From the NCBI GenBank assembly GCA_015680685.1, contig MNCI01036612.1, forward strand, positions 85,111-149,110: 64,000 nt of DNA. Direction: 5' to 3'. Source of the stretch: Gnetum montanum (lineage: Eukaryota > Streptophyta > Gnetopsida > Gnetales > Gnetaceae). The translations under genes and the position numbers were made by a program. Shown piece after piece: positions 12,900-25,368 of this stretch. Within the stretch, counting starts at the first letter, position 1. Every line of letters begins with the position of its first letter. Under the pieces are notes generated by a model. That model worked only from the letters and a program-made list of their open reading frames with translations. It was not told where the DNA came from and ran no database searches.

Positions 12900-13510
12900 T
12901 TAATTTTATCAAATATACTATCATGTGAAGAAATATATTATAAGTACCAAGATTCTAAATTAAAGAACTCTTTAAGGTAAACCCAAAGATGCCAAGTTTG
13001 ATCATTTTTTATTTAACTTAAGATATGGTCAAAGAACAAATTCACTACAGCTCATGGTCGACTCATGTATTATAAGCTTCTCAAATCATGACCTCACCAC
13101 AACTTGTGGTATTCAAATTTCAATATTTCCTAGGATCACAACTTATGGTTTACTTATGGTCAAGTACCACGACTTCACCATAGCTCATAGTCTACTTGTG
13201 ATATCAACCATAATTCATGGTTGATTTAAAATTACAACCATAACTCATGGTTTAACATTTAGGATATGGAAAATTCATAATGACTCAGGGTGCACTTATG
13301 ATCTATCACCATGACTCATGGCCGACTTGTGATATTCAACAATTTAAATTTTTTATCATTGATCATCATCACAACTCATGGAATCCTTAGAAATTAATTC
13401 TTTCTATTTCTACCATAATCATGAATTATGCTATAATACCACAACCCATGGTACTATAGACAAAAAATTTTGGTTAAGTCATGATCTATTTGTGGTTACT
13501 CAAAATTCAA
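12900..13510. repeat. Degenerate repeat field, core ACTCATGGT
   Basis: Words near ACCATAACTCATGGT recur about a dozen times with irregular spacing, often followed by CTACTTGTGAT. Clear examples are near 13045, 13085, 13135, 13180, 13210, 13240, 13315 and 13370. Many units are small inverted repeats (ACCAT...ATGGT). No gene was seen. Origin is unknown; the field sits between the copia remnant and an integrase fragment. Confidence 0.65.
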
Positions 13511-13589
13511 AACTATTTTGAATCAAGGATAAATATTAAATCCTTATTTTCATCTCACTTATTCTATTCTATTCATTATTAAATAGGAT

Positions 13590-14265
13590 TGGTCTGCTCA
13601 TGGAATTTATTTTTAGTAATAAAGCTCATTTATAGGTGCTACCTTTAAGAAAATAATGAGACACTTGAGGGTAAAATACAAACTCACTACACCCTATCAT
13701 CCACAAGAAAATAGTTAAGTTGAAGTGAAAAATAGTGAGATCACAACAATCCTTACTAGGATCATTAGCAATTATATGAGAGACTAGAGCACAAAAATCA
13801 ATGATATCTTATAGGCGTACATAGTTTACTCTTCATATAAACTGGTGTATAAGAAATTGCCAAAGCTTCCTATTCAAATTGAGCTCCATAAAATTAAGAA
13901 AATTTACAAACTTGACCTTAGCAATAACCTAGAATAGAAGGAATGATTAAGGAACCTTAATGTGCTACATGAAAATAGGAGAGTATCTCTTATGATAAAT
14001 AAAATACATAAGACTTACATCAAATATTGTCATGATGCTAAGATAATATGAGTGAAATTTTAACTAAGTGTTAAGGTCTTTTACTAAAACACATCTTATT
14101 TATCTTAACATATAGAATTCCAAACACTTTCTAAAGGATCCTAAATCATACATTTTACTTTTCAATATGGAATCATGAAAATATATGACCTTTAGTACAT
14201 ATAAAACCTAATATTATTCAACATAAAATAGGTAAAACCATTGAAGGATTCTTGTGTATCCATGT
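13590..14265 (+). pseudogene. Athila-like integrase C-terminal fragment
   Basis: The plus-strand frame matches the integrase of the Athila-like element at 21420-20790. It reads YKLTTPYHPQENS, then VEVKNSEITTILTRIIS, then YKKLPKLPIQIELH, and ends with a tail resembling that element's (TEFQTL-like and VKPLKD). The catalytic Glu of VEV is present. The region of the second Asp is degraded. Stops are frequent. Only the second half of integrase remains and no LTR is attached, so this is an isolated fragment in the opposite orientation to the large element. Confidence 0.72.
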
Positions 14266-15640
14266 ACTGAAATGATATCTTTGCCAATGTTTAAGTCTAT
14301 TCCATCTTTCATATCTTCACATTTTAGCCTAGTCATAATGGGATATCCAATTGATTTAATACCTATGAAGAATTATTTTATACTTTTTGTTTGGTAATAT
14401 TATTTTGATTTTTTTTTCTTATAACTTTTCCTTTTTTGGATTCATTTTAGGTTTAATGTTTAATGCTTAATGTTTTATATTTTTTGCTAATAAAGGTTAT
14501 CCTCTTCATGTAGAGGCCAACTTTGTTATTTGGATTATGTCCTATGCTATCAAGATATTGGATAAATAATTATATAAAAGTAATGAGATCATTTCATTCA
14601 TTCCTCTAGTCTTTAACAATAAGATATTTTTATCATGAAAGCAATTTGGTTCTTCTCATATGAAAACTAAAATTTATTCATTGTCATTATCCTTAAAGAA
14701 ATACAAAAGGATGAAACGGAAATGAAAATGGGTGTGACATCAAGAAAACTTATTAATTCTTTGTACTTCCTCTATATTTTGTACTACTCCATGTGGTTAT
14801 ATAATTACTAATGTCTTAATGTTGATGGAATCATGTTGTCTAATAAAGGTGGTAATTTTTTATGTCACTAGATACACATATTATCCATGCCTAAAAGTAA
14901 TATTCTAGTAAGTTTAACACAAGAATTAATTAATTCTCTTAAGAAAATATTCCTATGATACCACTAGAAAAACATGTCATCCATGCTTGAAGGTAGGCTA
15001 CTTCTAGAAATTTCAAGTTCTCCTACACTAGTTTAATCATGTAACTAGAAAGACATGTAACCCATGTATAAATATGCACTACTAATGGGATTAGCATAGT
15101 CTATGAGGCTAGAAATACATGCACATATTCTTGAAGATACTCCTCTAACCAATGGCTAAGAGCCCTCAAACTTAACACTCTAATTAATTAATTAATTAAT
15201 TAACTACTTCCTTGTTTTATCTTGTTGACTAATGTTGTTTCCATATGGTTGTAATTGGTCTCATAGCAATAAGTTAAGGATAATGCAATACGATATCACA
15301 AGTAGAGGAATGAACTTGGTTTTAAACTTCCATGGATAGGCATGATGGTCATTTTAATCATAACTGAGAGAAAAAGTCATAATGACATGGTAAAATATAT
15401 CATATTCCAATCTCTACAATCCCTACTTAGTCCTTGAGATTTGAGGATCCTAGGAATGCAATGTGGAGACCAAAAACTTAAAAATATTAAGTGGGTAACA
15501 TGTTTTACAAAATCATAGGAGGATTCCAAGTGGAGGAGACCTAAGAAGCTATGATTCTACAAGTGTACAAGAGCTTTCAAGTTCTACAAATACCAAAGAA
15601 TGCAAATCTAAATAGTGTGGAACCTCAAAATGGTGTTTGG
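14265..15640. other. AT-rich stretch, no gene seen
   Basis: No coding similarity or structured RNA was recognised. A short TTAA microsatellite lies inside it. The region between 14300 and 15640 may be the decayed 3' part of the element that supplied the integrase fragment upstream, but nothing confirms that. Confidence 0.3.
15181..15203. repeat. (TAAT)n microsatellite
   Basis: This is a tetranucleotide run of about five and a half TAAT units. It is simple sequence with no further evidence of function. Confidence 0.9.
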
Positions 15641-15669
15641 GATTTGTTTTTATAGGTTTTTGGTTATGA

Positions 15670-16155
15670 TTGGGGCTACAAATTGGCTGCAAATAACTGA
15701 TATATTGGCTGCAAATTGCTACACTGATGTATGATTAGAGCTGCAAATTGGCTGCAAATAACTGATGTATCGGTGCGATGGGTTTCCAATTTGGGGGATT
15801 ATTATGTCTGGAAAGTGATAAACCCCCATGGCCATTTTGTTTGCTATAAATGGTAATGGGGTAATACCATCTACACTAGGTCTTTTGCCATCCTAACTAG
15901 AGTGCATGTTGCTTCTACACTGGGGGCATGCAATTTTCATGCTAGACATGAAGTTTATAGACTAAGAATGAAGTTTCTATGCTGGGGGGTTAGGATTACA
16001 CCTTCCATGCTAGGCATAGATGATGCTAGAATTTTTCACACTGAGCATAGATGCCACCATACCCTTCCATGCTAAGGTCTACCCTTCCATGCTAGGAGTA
16101 GACGATCCAGATTCTTCCATGCTGGGGGTAGATAAGATCTACTCCCAGTAGGTGT
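15670..16155. repeat. Repetitive non-coding block, possible LTR piece
   Basis: GCTGCAAATTGGCTGCAAAT-type words are duplicated (about 15674-15715 and 15728-15770). Further on, CCATGCTAGGGGTAGA-like words recur (15990, 16050, 16080, 16098, 16120) and resemble words at 9040. A TATA-like CTATAAATGG is at about 15844, with a similar word at 7289. The block might be part of an LTR, but the ends are not identifiable. From 16190 to 17130 no gene was recognised. Confidence 0.3.
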
Positions 16156-17224
16156 TTCCAATGTAGAAAAGTGTATACCCCCAATAAAACCTATTGAATT
16201 TCCATTTTTTCCATCTCAAAAGACATTTTTGATCCCCCACCCCCCTCTAATCCCAAATATAGATAGTACATGACTTTTTCCACTTTAAGGATGAAGCTTT
16301 GACCACTTATGAAATATTTCTTAGCTCCAAAATTATGAAATATGTGAGATTGCCCCTCATGGATTATAATCTTCACATTTACAATGAATTTTTGGCTTAG
16401 GTTTCATGGGGTGAAGACTACATGATGAAAAATGTTTATAACATGCAAATTTTGATGGTGTTTCAATGGTTTTTCTTTGTTGGTGTCTGGAGGATTGACC
16501 CAAGAGGCACCAACAAAGAATAAAAAATACCACTGTAGGTCCACCACCAACATTTCCTCTCTATGATTAATCTAGTTATGTCAAACCTTGCCAAAGAGTG
16601 CTCATGATGATGGATTAAGGTTATGATGAGGAAATGGAAATGCGATAATAGGAAAATAGTCATGAAGGCTAACAATGCATTCCAAGAGTTGACACCATGG
16701 CTGTAGCGTGGAACTGACATGTAGATTAGGAATTTAAGATTATGCACTTCATGTTAATAAATGTGGTTTGATCAACAAATGCATTTGGGGAACCAACATT
16801 TTTCTTCAAGGTTTATTTGGACATTGGGATCCTCCCTTATGTTCAAATTCATTGGTCCTTATTGGACATTCAACTTGGAAAATTGCATTCTCCTTCTTCT
16901 TTTTGGATCAAACCTTCATTGGGTTTCTTTGCCAAGGCCTACTTTGATCTAGTTTTCCTATTGAGTGAGTTGTGTTACACTAAATAGACTTTTGGTTTTC
17001 TTATCAAATGAGATGTGGTATGTCTGATGGACTTAATGGTTTCCCATTAAATGAGATGTCTTACATTCAAGTATACTTAGAGGTGATGCATGATGAAAGG
17101 ATATCATATGGTCCTAAATGCATGGATGTTAGACATTGATCAACATTATTGCTCAAGCTATGAAAGTTCATGATCAGGCTATGGGGTTGGGCTCAAGAAG
17201 TGGTGCTAGATGGAGGGAAATAGT

Positions 17225-17858
17225 ACAAGCACTCTCATGGACAAGCCACTCATGCCATTTATGTTTTCTATTATTGAGCATCTTCTTGAGCAATTTTAGG
17301 ATGGCCTTGTTGTTTACTTCTACTTATCAAATGGCTTGAGGATAATAAGGTGATGAGAGAGAATGCTTAATGCCTACGTCATGATAGAAATCCTTTGTTT
17401 CTTGGCTACTAAATGGTGGCCCATTATCTATAACTATGGTAATGGGTATGCCAAAATGGGCTAATATGTTATCCAAGATAATTGTTCAAATGTTCTCCTT
17501 CTTAGGGGAATAGCTTCAACCCACTTTGTAACATACTCAGCTATAATGATGATGAAACTATGCCCTCTGAAAGACTTAGGTGTTATAGGTCCAATGATAT
17601 CTAGCCCCGATTGTTGAAATGGCCAAGTTATCTAAGTAGTTTGTAACTTAATTGGTGGTATGTGAATGAGATTGCGATGCCATTGGCACATGTCACAAGT
17701 CTTAATCTTTTGTAGATAGTCACTTTCCATATAGGGCCAATAGTAACATAACAATCTAATTTTGGTGGCCATAGGTCTAGGTCCTATATGTCCTCCACAA
17801 ACACCCTTCTAAACATACTCTAGGATTGTTCTAGCTTTGCTTTTGCAAAATCACTGTA
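17225..17858 (-). pseudogene. Outer Tat element: integrase part
   Basis: The minus-strand frame gives a Tat integrase. The zinc-binding part (CGGHIGPRPMATKIR, then KTCDMCQ) is followed by the core GLDIIGP (first Asp), VIDNGPPF (second Asp) and VEVNNKAIL (Glu), so the DDE residues are all still present despite stops. The piece begins exactly at the Athila TSD (17859-17863), and its missing N-terminus continues on the far side of the Athila element from 60555 upward. The fragment fades below about 17225. It belongs with 60555-62405 as one split element. Confidence 0.8.
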
Positions 17859-17863
17859 ACAAT
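17859..17863. repeat. Target-site duplication ACAAT, left
   Basis: The five bases ACAAT directly before the Athila 3' LTR are repeated directly after the 5' LTR at 60550-60554. This marks a single insertion event spanning 42.7 kb of present sequence. Confidence 0.9.
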
Positions 17864-18813
17864 TGATGAGTGGTGAGGTACCCCTATGCTCTACCATATG
17901 AATAGGATCATTTCATGCATGATTTGATCGAATTCCAAGGACTAAGTGCTTATGCACCCTTGTGGAACAAGGACGGGTAGGTTGATTGTTGTCTTCCCAA
18001 GCTTACCTATATGTCACGATTGTATGGTTAAGTAAGCTTGAGGCATATGATTTTTCTAGCTTTTATGTTTTTATGTCTTTCACTAGAAAGGGAGAAGAGA
18101 GATAACTAAATGACTAATTTATCTTAACTACTTATTAACTAAGTTCTAGCTAATCCTAACACAAACATCCATTCTCACTTGTCATACACATCTTGAACTA
18201 GTGCAACCCTACTAGGATTACCAAATGCTAATTGTTACTAGGTTACCAAGTGTTACATGCATGCTCAAAGTGATCATACTGAGTGTAATTTAATTATTTT
18301 CTTAATTAATCAAAATGAATTGTTATGCTAATAACATAAATGTAAAGTGCATACAATAAAATAAATGCATAAGAAAATAAAATAAAATAAATGTATAAAA
18401 AAACAAATGTCAAGTGCTACAAGGATGAATCGAATAGCTCATCTTTATTTCTGTACATAAGGTGTGCCCAGGTACACAATGATTGAATAAAGATCTGTCC
18501 ACACTTCAACCTCCTGCTGTAGGCACTTGGAAAATACTCTAACTTTCAAACAAACTACAAGAGTTTCACTAATTAACTACTAAAAGACTTCCTTTCAATT
18601 GTGTTCCTCGGAATTGTATTTGTAGGCTTGGGAGAAACTACTCTAATAATTAGAGTAACCTCTCTAATAATTAGAATAACTGTTAAACTACTAGAGTAAC
18701 CACTCTAATAATTAGAATAAATCTCTAGAGTAACTACTCTAATAATTAGAATAAACCACTAGAGTAAGTACTCTAATAATTAGAATAAATTTCTAGAGTA
18801 ACTACTCTCATCA
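17864..18813 (-). repeat. Athila-like 3' LTR
   Basis: This 950-bp LTR is a direct repeat of 59641-60549. On the minus strand it starts TGATGAGAG and ends CCACTCATCA, giving a short terminal inverted repeat. The TATA box is degenerate (TACAAATA, about 18616-18624 on the minus strand). Its U3 carries about five tandem 30-bp repeats. It is followed on the low side by TSD ACAAT. Confidence 0.9.
18640..18805. repeat. U3 tandem repeats in Athila 3' LTR
   Basis: Units of about 30 bp built from CTAGAGTAACTACTCTAATA and ATTAGAATAAA repeat about five times. The same units fill 60410-60545 in the other LTR. Their position upstream of the TATA box is typical of LTR enhancer repeats. Confidence 0.85.
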
Positions 18814-20785
18814 TATTCCCACAACTAAATAAAAACTCATCCTTGAGTTGCTTAGAAAATATTGGGAAGGTATAGGATTATTGACTAATTGACAACTGAT
18901 GGTGGAATGGGGTGATAGACTCAATGTGCCCAGTGAATGGATAAATAAGCATATTACAACATTAGTGTTCATGACCATTGTGGTAAAAAATCATACATAA
19001 ATGACATCCAAGCCTTTATTTGACAGCTCAAAGAGAAAAAGAGAAAGAGAAAGAAGATGGAGAGTGTTGCCACCAATGCTAAGATTGCATCTTCTATTGT
19101 TTACCCATAGCCATGCCACCAAACTTGCTCCTTTCTTAAATGATCTAGTTCTAGTCCATCATGAGTGCTTCCTCCAAGCCCTATCCATTTTTTGTATGAT
19201 CATCATCTGCACACACAACATAGTCACATATGAGCAAGGATAGATAATCCACAATGCAGTTGATACCTTGCCTTGATATGAAGTGCATTGGCTGAGTTGT
19301 GGTTATGGTAGAAATTGGTTTCGAGTTTTATCATTTGAAAATACCCAAGGTTTAGGGCTTAGGTAATTAGTAAAATGGAAAAAATTAAAAATTTTGTGCT
19401 AGGGGCCCCACAACTAAGAGCAAACCTGTAGTAGCTATAAGATGAAAAAACATGAGAAACAAGAAAGATGAAAAATATCAACGGAAATGCCAATAAAATG
19501 GATTTCATGGATTGGGATGAAACAATAAATGATTAATTGCAAGAAATATTTAATGGAAAGGAGTTAACAATCACACCAAAATGAAATGCTAGTGGGTCCT
19601 CCCCAAAGTAGGCTCATTCCCTTTATGCCCTGACAAACCCACAAACCAAAGGTTCTGTAGGCTCTAGGAATGTCATTTGGAAGCAAGAGTTAAAAACTTA
19701 CCCACAAGAATTCACCAAAGAAAAATAATGCATCAACCAAGAATAGACTGATGATAAAATCGACAATGAGGTGAAAAATGGGAAGAAAGATGGAGAGGAG
19801 AGAATGGAATGGAATCCCAAGAACAAGGTTGTGTAAAGCCCCTTGTGTATTTCATGGTTAAGATAACTAATTAGAAATCATCCCAAATCCAAACTCAAAC
19901 CAACGACATTCAATGATCTCACATTAATACACTTGGAAAATCCATCCTCTTGAGGCAACAAGAATGCTTCCACAAAGAGTTACCACCATCCCAAGGAGAG
20001 TGAGATGGAGAAGCAGGAAGTGAGAAAGGGCCTTAGTTAGAGGGAACCTTCAAGCATGGATAACATGTCTTTTTGGTGCCATAACCAGTGCTTTATTATG
20101 TCTAAGGGGTGTTCTTTGAATTCTTACCTTTTTTTCTATCTTCTTTTTCTTTTGATGTTTATGCCTAAGAACCACACCATGCAAAGACTTATTTTTATTC
20201 ACTCAACTTCCTAATATTTGAGCAATGTCAAAAAGGTGAAAAACCCAAGAGAATGACCAACACTAGTGCATCAAATCTCCTTAAAGTCACACCCTTTTCA
20301 TCCTTTGAGTCTTTCCATGGTTTGAAAAATACCTAGCCACCAATTCATTAACAAGTTTACTTAGAAAAAGGGGATTATAGTTCCAAGACAAAGGAGATCA
20401 TAGAGTTGTATTGATGAGTGAACAACATGGACTCATTTGATGTTTTACCAAAAGAACCATACCTTAATATCAGCATCATAATTCAAAGGTAAAAACCAAA
20501 CATTAGCAATCAATATGATATAATTCAATCCACCATCATGAGGACTTATTGGATTATGAATAAAAGTAAATCAAGCAATCAAAAAAATATTAAAAATATG
20601 AATGATGGTGTAAAACAAAAATAAGAAAAGTTGGAAAAATGTGTGAAACAAAAATGTGTAAAACAAAAATTCAAAAAAACTAAAGGCTTAGAATGGTTAG
20701 CATAGGTGGCCATCTCCCCCACAACTAAGTTGGAAGGAGAAGATCCAAAATAGTGAGCAAGGTTGTCCATCAAGAGAGGTAGCAT
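18814..20785 (-). other. Athila-like 3' region, no gene recognised
   Basis: About 2 kb lie between the integrase end and the 3' LTR. Athila elements often carry an env-like frame here, but no convincing one remains. The longest frames are about 70-80 codons with simple composition, including a Phe-rich low-complexity stretch at 20579-20785. Beside the LTR the minus strand reads GTTGTGGGAATA, a weak polypurine-tract candidate at about 18814-18825. Confidence 0.45.
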
Positions 20786-20789
20786 GTGT

Positions 20790-21960
20790 GCTGGCTATCC
20801 TAAGCTTCTAGAAAGGTTTGGTTTGTTCCACGTTGATCAAAATTTTCTTATTCGGGCTCTCAAGTTTGTATATTATCATGGTCCCTAAAGGAAAATTTGC
20901 ATAAATAATATAAGGTCCTTCCCACAGTGTTTGAAATTTAGTACGTTGTGGCACATGAGTGGGATTCTAGTAGAGAACCTTATCTCTAGGTTGATATTTA
21001 ACTTTCTTAATTCTTAGGTCATGACGTTGCTTATTGAATGCCGTGTGCACTTTTTTAGATGATAGGGCAGCTAGTTGATTTCCATCTAGCAAATTAAGGG
21101 TTACTAACCATTGTTTCTATGCTAGGTCTAGGTCAAGGTTGAGGTCACATGTTGTGGATAGTGTATAGAGCTTAGTTTGAATGGGAAGCATTGGTAATTT
21201 AGCGTATACTAAGTCATAGGGAGAGTAGCCTATAGGAAGTTTCCATGTGGAGCAGTATGCCCAAAGATCATTGTTTAGTTTAGTGCTCCAGTCTTTCCTA
21301 AACTTGCTAATAGTTCTTGTCAATATTTTCATAATCTCCTTGTTGGTGACTTCAACTTGACCGTTCAGTTGGGGGTGGTATGGTGTAGTCAATTTATGCT
21401 CAACCCCTAAGCGTTGCATTAATTTCTAAAAATTTATACCTATGAACTGTGTACCATTTTCTGAAATAAGTGCATGCAGAGCACCAAAAGTATTTATAAT
21501 TTTTTGTTAAATAAATCATGCAGCTATAGATGATGTAAAATCTTTAACAGCAGCTGCATTGGCCCATTTTCTTAGGTAATCAACGACAACAATAATATAA
21601 GCTTTTCCATTCGACATTGGTGTGATTGGCTGCATTAAATCAATTCCCCAAATGTGAAAGGGTTCTAACAGTTGAATCCATTACTATGGACCCTACATTC
21701 TACTAGTCATTCTACCATCACATTGGCAGTGCTAACAAGATTGGATGAAATAATGGATGTCGTAAAATAATATAGGCCAATAATATCCTACAAGCAAGAT
21801 CTTGATGCCCATTCGTCTCCCAGCGTAATAACCCCCACAAGGACCCTCATGAGCATCTTGGATATCAGGATCACACCACCAAACTAGGCCATTGGGACAC
21901 ACTTTGTGAAGTTTCCCATTGATCTCCATAAAGTACTTGGCTCGGTGAAGAAACTATTGT
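20790..21960 (-). pseudogene. Athila-like integrase
   Basis: The integrase inserts cDNA into the genome. On the minus strand the zinc region comes first (DIQDAHEGPCGGYYAGRR to CQHC-like, 21930-21700). The catalytic core follows, with WGIDLMQPI (first Asp, about 21640), SENGTQF (second position, about 21465) and NGQVEVTNKEI (Glu, about 21350). The second Asp reads Glu here. The best preserved part is 21419-21117. A C-terminal WEGPYII-like tail ends near 20800. Several stops interrupt the frame. Confidence 0.85.
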
Positions 21961-22059
21961 TTCTTCTTAATGTTTAACTGTTGTGGTGTTTGTTGGGTAA
22001 GGAGATAGGTAAGAATTATACTATACCATTTTGTCTCCATGGGTGATTAATTATTCACT

Positions 22060-23700
22060 ACACTAGAAAATAGGAATTCATCAAGGAAATGATCAGAAAT
22101 TGGTTACTCATCCTCTTTGTTGTCCCATCGCAACTGAGATAAATGATCAGCAACTACATTCTCAATGCCCTTGTAAGATTACAAGTCATTGTATGGTACG
22201 AGGGCTTACCATTGTCTTATTCATGAGGAACCGGATTGCATTATGATCTATATGTATATATACTTTATATTCCAATACATAGTATCTAAAATTTTCTAGT
22301 GCAAACACTACAACCATTAATTATTTCTTTATGGCAGTGTAGTTAAGTTGTGCACTAGTGATACTTCTACTTGCATAGTGGATGTAATAAGGATGCTTCT
22401 GGTCATCTAACTATGTAAGTACAGCTCCTAAAGCATACTTGAATGCATCAATCATGATATGAAATGATTTGGACCAATCAGTAGCTTGTAGAATGGATGT
22501 TTCTACTAGCTTTTGTTTTACTGTTTGGAAAGCTAATTCACATTCCATGGTCCACTCAAAAGGTACAACCTTTTTCATTAATTCCACCAATGGTTTGGCA
22601 ACCTTTGAAAAGTTCTCAATAAATCCCCTATAGTAGCTAGTATGTCCAAGGAATGATCAAATATCTTTGACAGTTTTTGATTGACAGGTAATTCCTTGGA
22701 TAATTTTGATTTTCTCAAGATTTACCTCTACCCCTATGTGTGAGATTTTGTGCACTAGTACTATTCCTTCTTGGACCATCAAATTTATTTTCTTCTAGTT
22801 GAGCCTCAAATTGGTTTCTACACATCTTTTTAACACTTGCTTCAACTAGTCCAAGGCTTGATCAAAGTTTGCTCCATAAGTGGAGTAGTCATCCATAAAG
22901 ACCTCCATGCCATTCCCTATCTACTATTGGAATATGCTTAGAACTAGTCATTGAAATGTCGTAGGGGCATTGCACAAGCCAAACGATATCTATTTATATA
23001 CAAACGTTCCCCAAGGATTGGTGAATGTAGTCTTGGCTTGGTCTTCTTAGGCTATTTGTATTTGGTTATATCCGCTATATCCATCTAGAAAACTATAATA
23101 GCGATGCCTTGCGATGGTGTCTAAGACTTGGTTGACAAATGGAAATGGAAAGTGATCTTTGAATGTTTCCATATTTAGTAGCCTAAAATCTATGCACAAC
23201 CTCCATTTGCCTCCCTTTTTAGGCACAATAACTAAGGGGCTAACCCATTCACTATCAGTAATGGGGTATATGAACCCAGCCTTAAGAAGCTATTTGATTT
23301 CTTCCTTAACTACTTGCTTTAGCTTAGGGTTCAATCACCTCTGCAATTGTCTTCAAGGATTCATGGAAGGGTCAATGTAAATTCTATGTTGGCATATCCT
23401 AGGATCTATTCCAATTAATTTGGGATATGACGAAGCAAAGGCTTCCTGCCATTTATTTATTACCTTCAGTAGTTCTTCTTTCTATTGAAGAGCAACCTTA
23501 GCATTGATAATTGCCAATTTTCCATTTTTAAGGAATGTGTATTCCATACCAATGGGAAATTTTTTTAGCTTGATGGGCTCCTACTTAAATTTCTCAAGGA
23601 TTTCCAACTTTCCCCAGTTGATATTTTCAAGGTTAAGACTTAGAAGTTGGCGGTGGACTTGCTCTAATGTGTCTATGCTATCAATGTAAGCACAAGTCAA
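22060..23700 (-). pseudogene. Athila-like reverse transcriptase and RNase H
   Basis: RT copies element RNA into DNA, and RNase H removes the RNA strand. The minus-strand translation shows EWVSPLVIVPKKGGKWRLC (about 23240-23185), YYSFLDGYSGYNQIQIA, and an FMDD catalytic site at 22888-22899. QEGIVLVHKISHIGVEV follows. The RNase H part includes DAFKYALGAVLT and HYASRSITSAQLNYTAIKK (about 22470-22310). Stops and small frameshifts recur, so no product could be made. It is continuous with the protease upstream and the integrase downstream. Confidence 0.88.
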
Positions 23701-23869
23701 ACCCTTAGTTAATTCCATGCATATGAGTGAACTACTTTCTAGATCAACTATCAGCCACAGGGTGTATTCTTGTCATGTGGCTACTGCATATAGGAATCTT
23801 TGTATGTTAATCACTTGTGCACACTGATTGCATGCAGGCAATGCTAAACTTTACACAAACCATGACATC

Positions 23870-24260
23870 TGCATGCAATTACACCCTATGTCACTGTATG
23901 CAATGCATGAAAATTTCTTCTTCTTAATCTTTCTAAATGTAATTTCCTTTGATATTTCTAGGGAAAGATCATGGATTCCTAGGTGTGCATTGATGGTGCT
24001 TAGCCATGCTCTTCCCATTATGATTGGGAAGTCCCCCTTACTGTTGTTCACTTGAATCACTACAAAAGCAACTAGGTATGAACATCCACAAATAGTGGTA
24101 ATAATGTCCTTCACTAGTCCCAATGGAATAGTGATTGACTAGTTGGCCAATTCTAGAAAAATGTTGCTCTTTTTCAATGGAGGTAAGTTCCAGGCATTGT
24201 ACATTTCTTGAGAAATCAAGTTGACACTAGAACCTGAATCGAAAATAGCCTTACATGGTT
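23870..24260 (-). pseudogene. Athila-like aspartic protease
   Basis: The minus strand encodes a retroviral-type protease with the active site FDSGSSVNLIS (about 24250-24215) and the flap/C-terminal pattern DFPIIMGRAWLSTINAHLGI (about 24030-23970). The 24123-23851 part is open; one stop lies just upstream. Its place between gag and RT is standard. Confidence 0.85.
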
Positions 24261-24399
24261 TATTTCTAGCAATTTATAAGTATATTAGAGGACTACCAGG
24301 ATCAAATAATTTCCTAGGAATGTGGCCATCTTTGATCCAATCAGTGACAACATGTTTTATCTTGATTGTATGCATTTAGTGTAGTGATTGGGTTGAAGG

Positions 24400-25363
24400 G
24401 GGATCCGAAGTTTTGATTGATACTGACGTGTCTATGTAATTAGTTGCTTGTGATTGCAAGGGCTTGGTTGGATTGTTTGTTCTAAAGAAAGGTCTTTTCT
24501 TTATGTGGTTGTTGGAACCAATAGTAGGTTGAGAGTTAATAGCCCTTCTCATGTTACATTGCTACAACTAGGTAGGGATTTTACCTTGCATCACTAGAGT
24601 AGGTGGTAGTAGAGCTATTGATGGAAGAGGTGTGGACATATGAGAAGGATGATATGCTTGTAGAATATCATCTCTAGAAAAAGAAGTCTCATAATACTCA
24701 TGGACTTGGTAGTGAGGTTGAGGAGTGACGTGACTAGTAGAGTCACGTGGAGAGATTGGCTACTGTACATAATATCCATATGGGTTAGGTTGACAGTAAG
24801 GATACTTTTGCCTTGGTGGTGGCATTCCCCATGATTGTGGGTGCCACCATTGTTGATATTTCTCAATCAGTTGTGGTGGAGTTCCCCTGGGATAATATGT
24901 TAAGGGTTGGTGGAACTGCCTTGGGTTACCTTGAGGATAAGGTAACCTTCGAGGTGTTTGCCTTTTGTTTAATTATGCATTGAGTGCATACACCCTAGAC
25001 TCTTGTAGATGTGAGATTACAGGGTAACATCCCTTAGGATGGTCATATTGACATATCTCACATCCACTATCATTATCTATTTCTGAATCCACAACCTCTT
25101 GAACGATGGAAACTTTTCCCTTACCCTTTCTCCATGCATGTTCAGCCTCTTTTTTTTTTCTTTTCTCACTACCTTACACTCTAGTCTCCTCTACTATTCT
25201 AAGAATAGTTTAAAATCTATTGTCTAGGGAATCCCACATTTGGTCTACCTTTGCCAAAACTTCTAATGTCATGTTTCAGATAGGAAAAGTTTTTCTATTC
25301 ATGATCTCTTTGAGTGGTGAATCTTCTTCATCCTCATAAAATCTTCCTCCCCTCTTCCAAAGG
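24400..25363 (-). pseudogene. Athila-like gag, C-terminal part
   Basis: This continues the gag that is interrupted by the plus-strand Tat element. After removal of one GAAGG duplication, the frame stays open across the insertion point and gives an acidic segment (FYEDEEDSPLKEIMNRK). A zinc knuckle with spacing C-x2-C-x3-H-x3-C (CEICQYDHPKGC) is at 25062-25027 on the minus strand. Downstream sequence to about 24400 is Pro-, Ser- and Thr-rich with several stops. Confidence 0.75.
25060..25095. other. N-terminal side of gag zinc knuckle, charged
   Basis: Just upstream of the zinc knuckle the minus strand codes for an acidic stretch (EIDNDSG). This marks the junction between the gag capsid part and the nucleic-acid-binding part. 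Confidence 0.35.
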
Positions 25364-25368
25364 GAAGG
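25364..25368. repeat. Target-site duplication GAAGG, left
   Basis: GAAGG precedes the 5' LTR of the plus-strand Tat element and recurs directly after its 3' LTR at 42816-42820. Confidence 0.9.

Noticed and set aside
16463-16747. Minus-strand 94-codon frame as a gene
   Set aside because: No domain, no homologue elsewhere in the window, and composition like the surrounding non-coding DNA.
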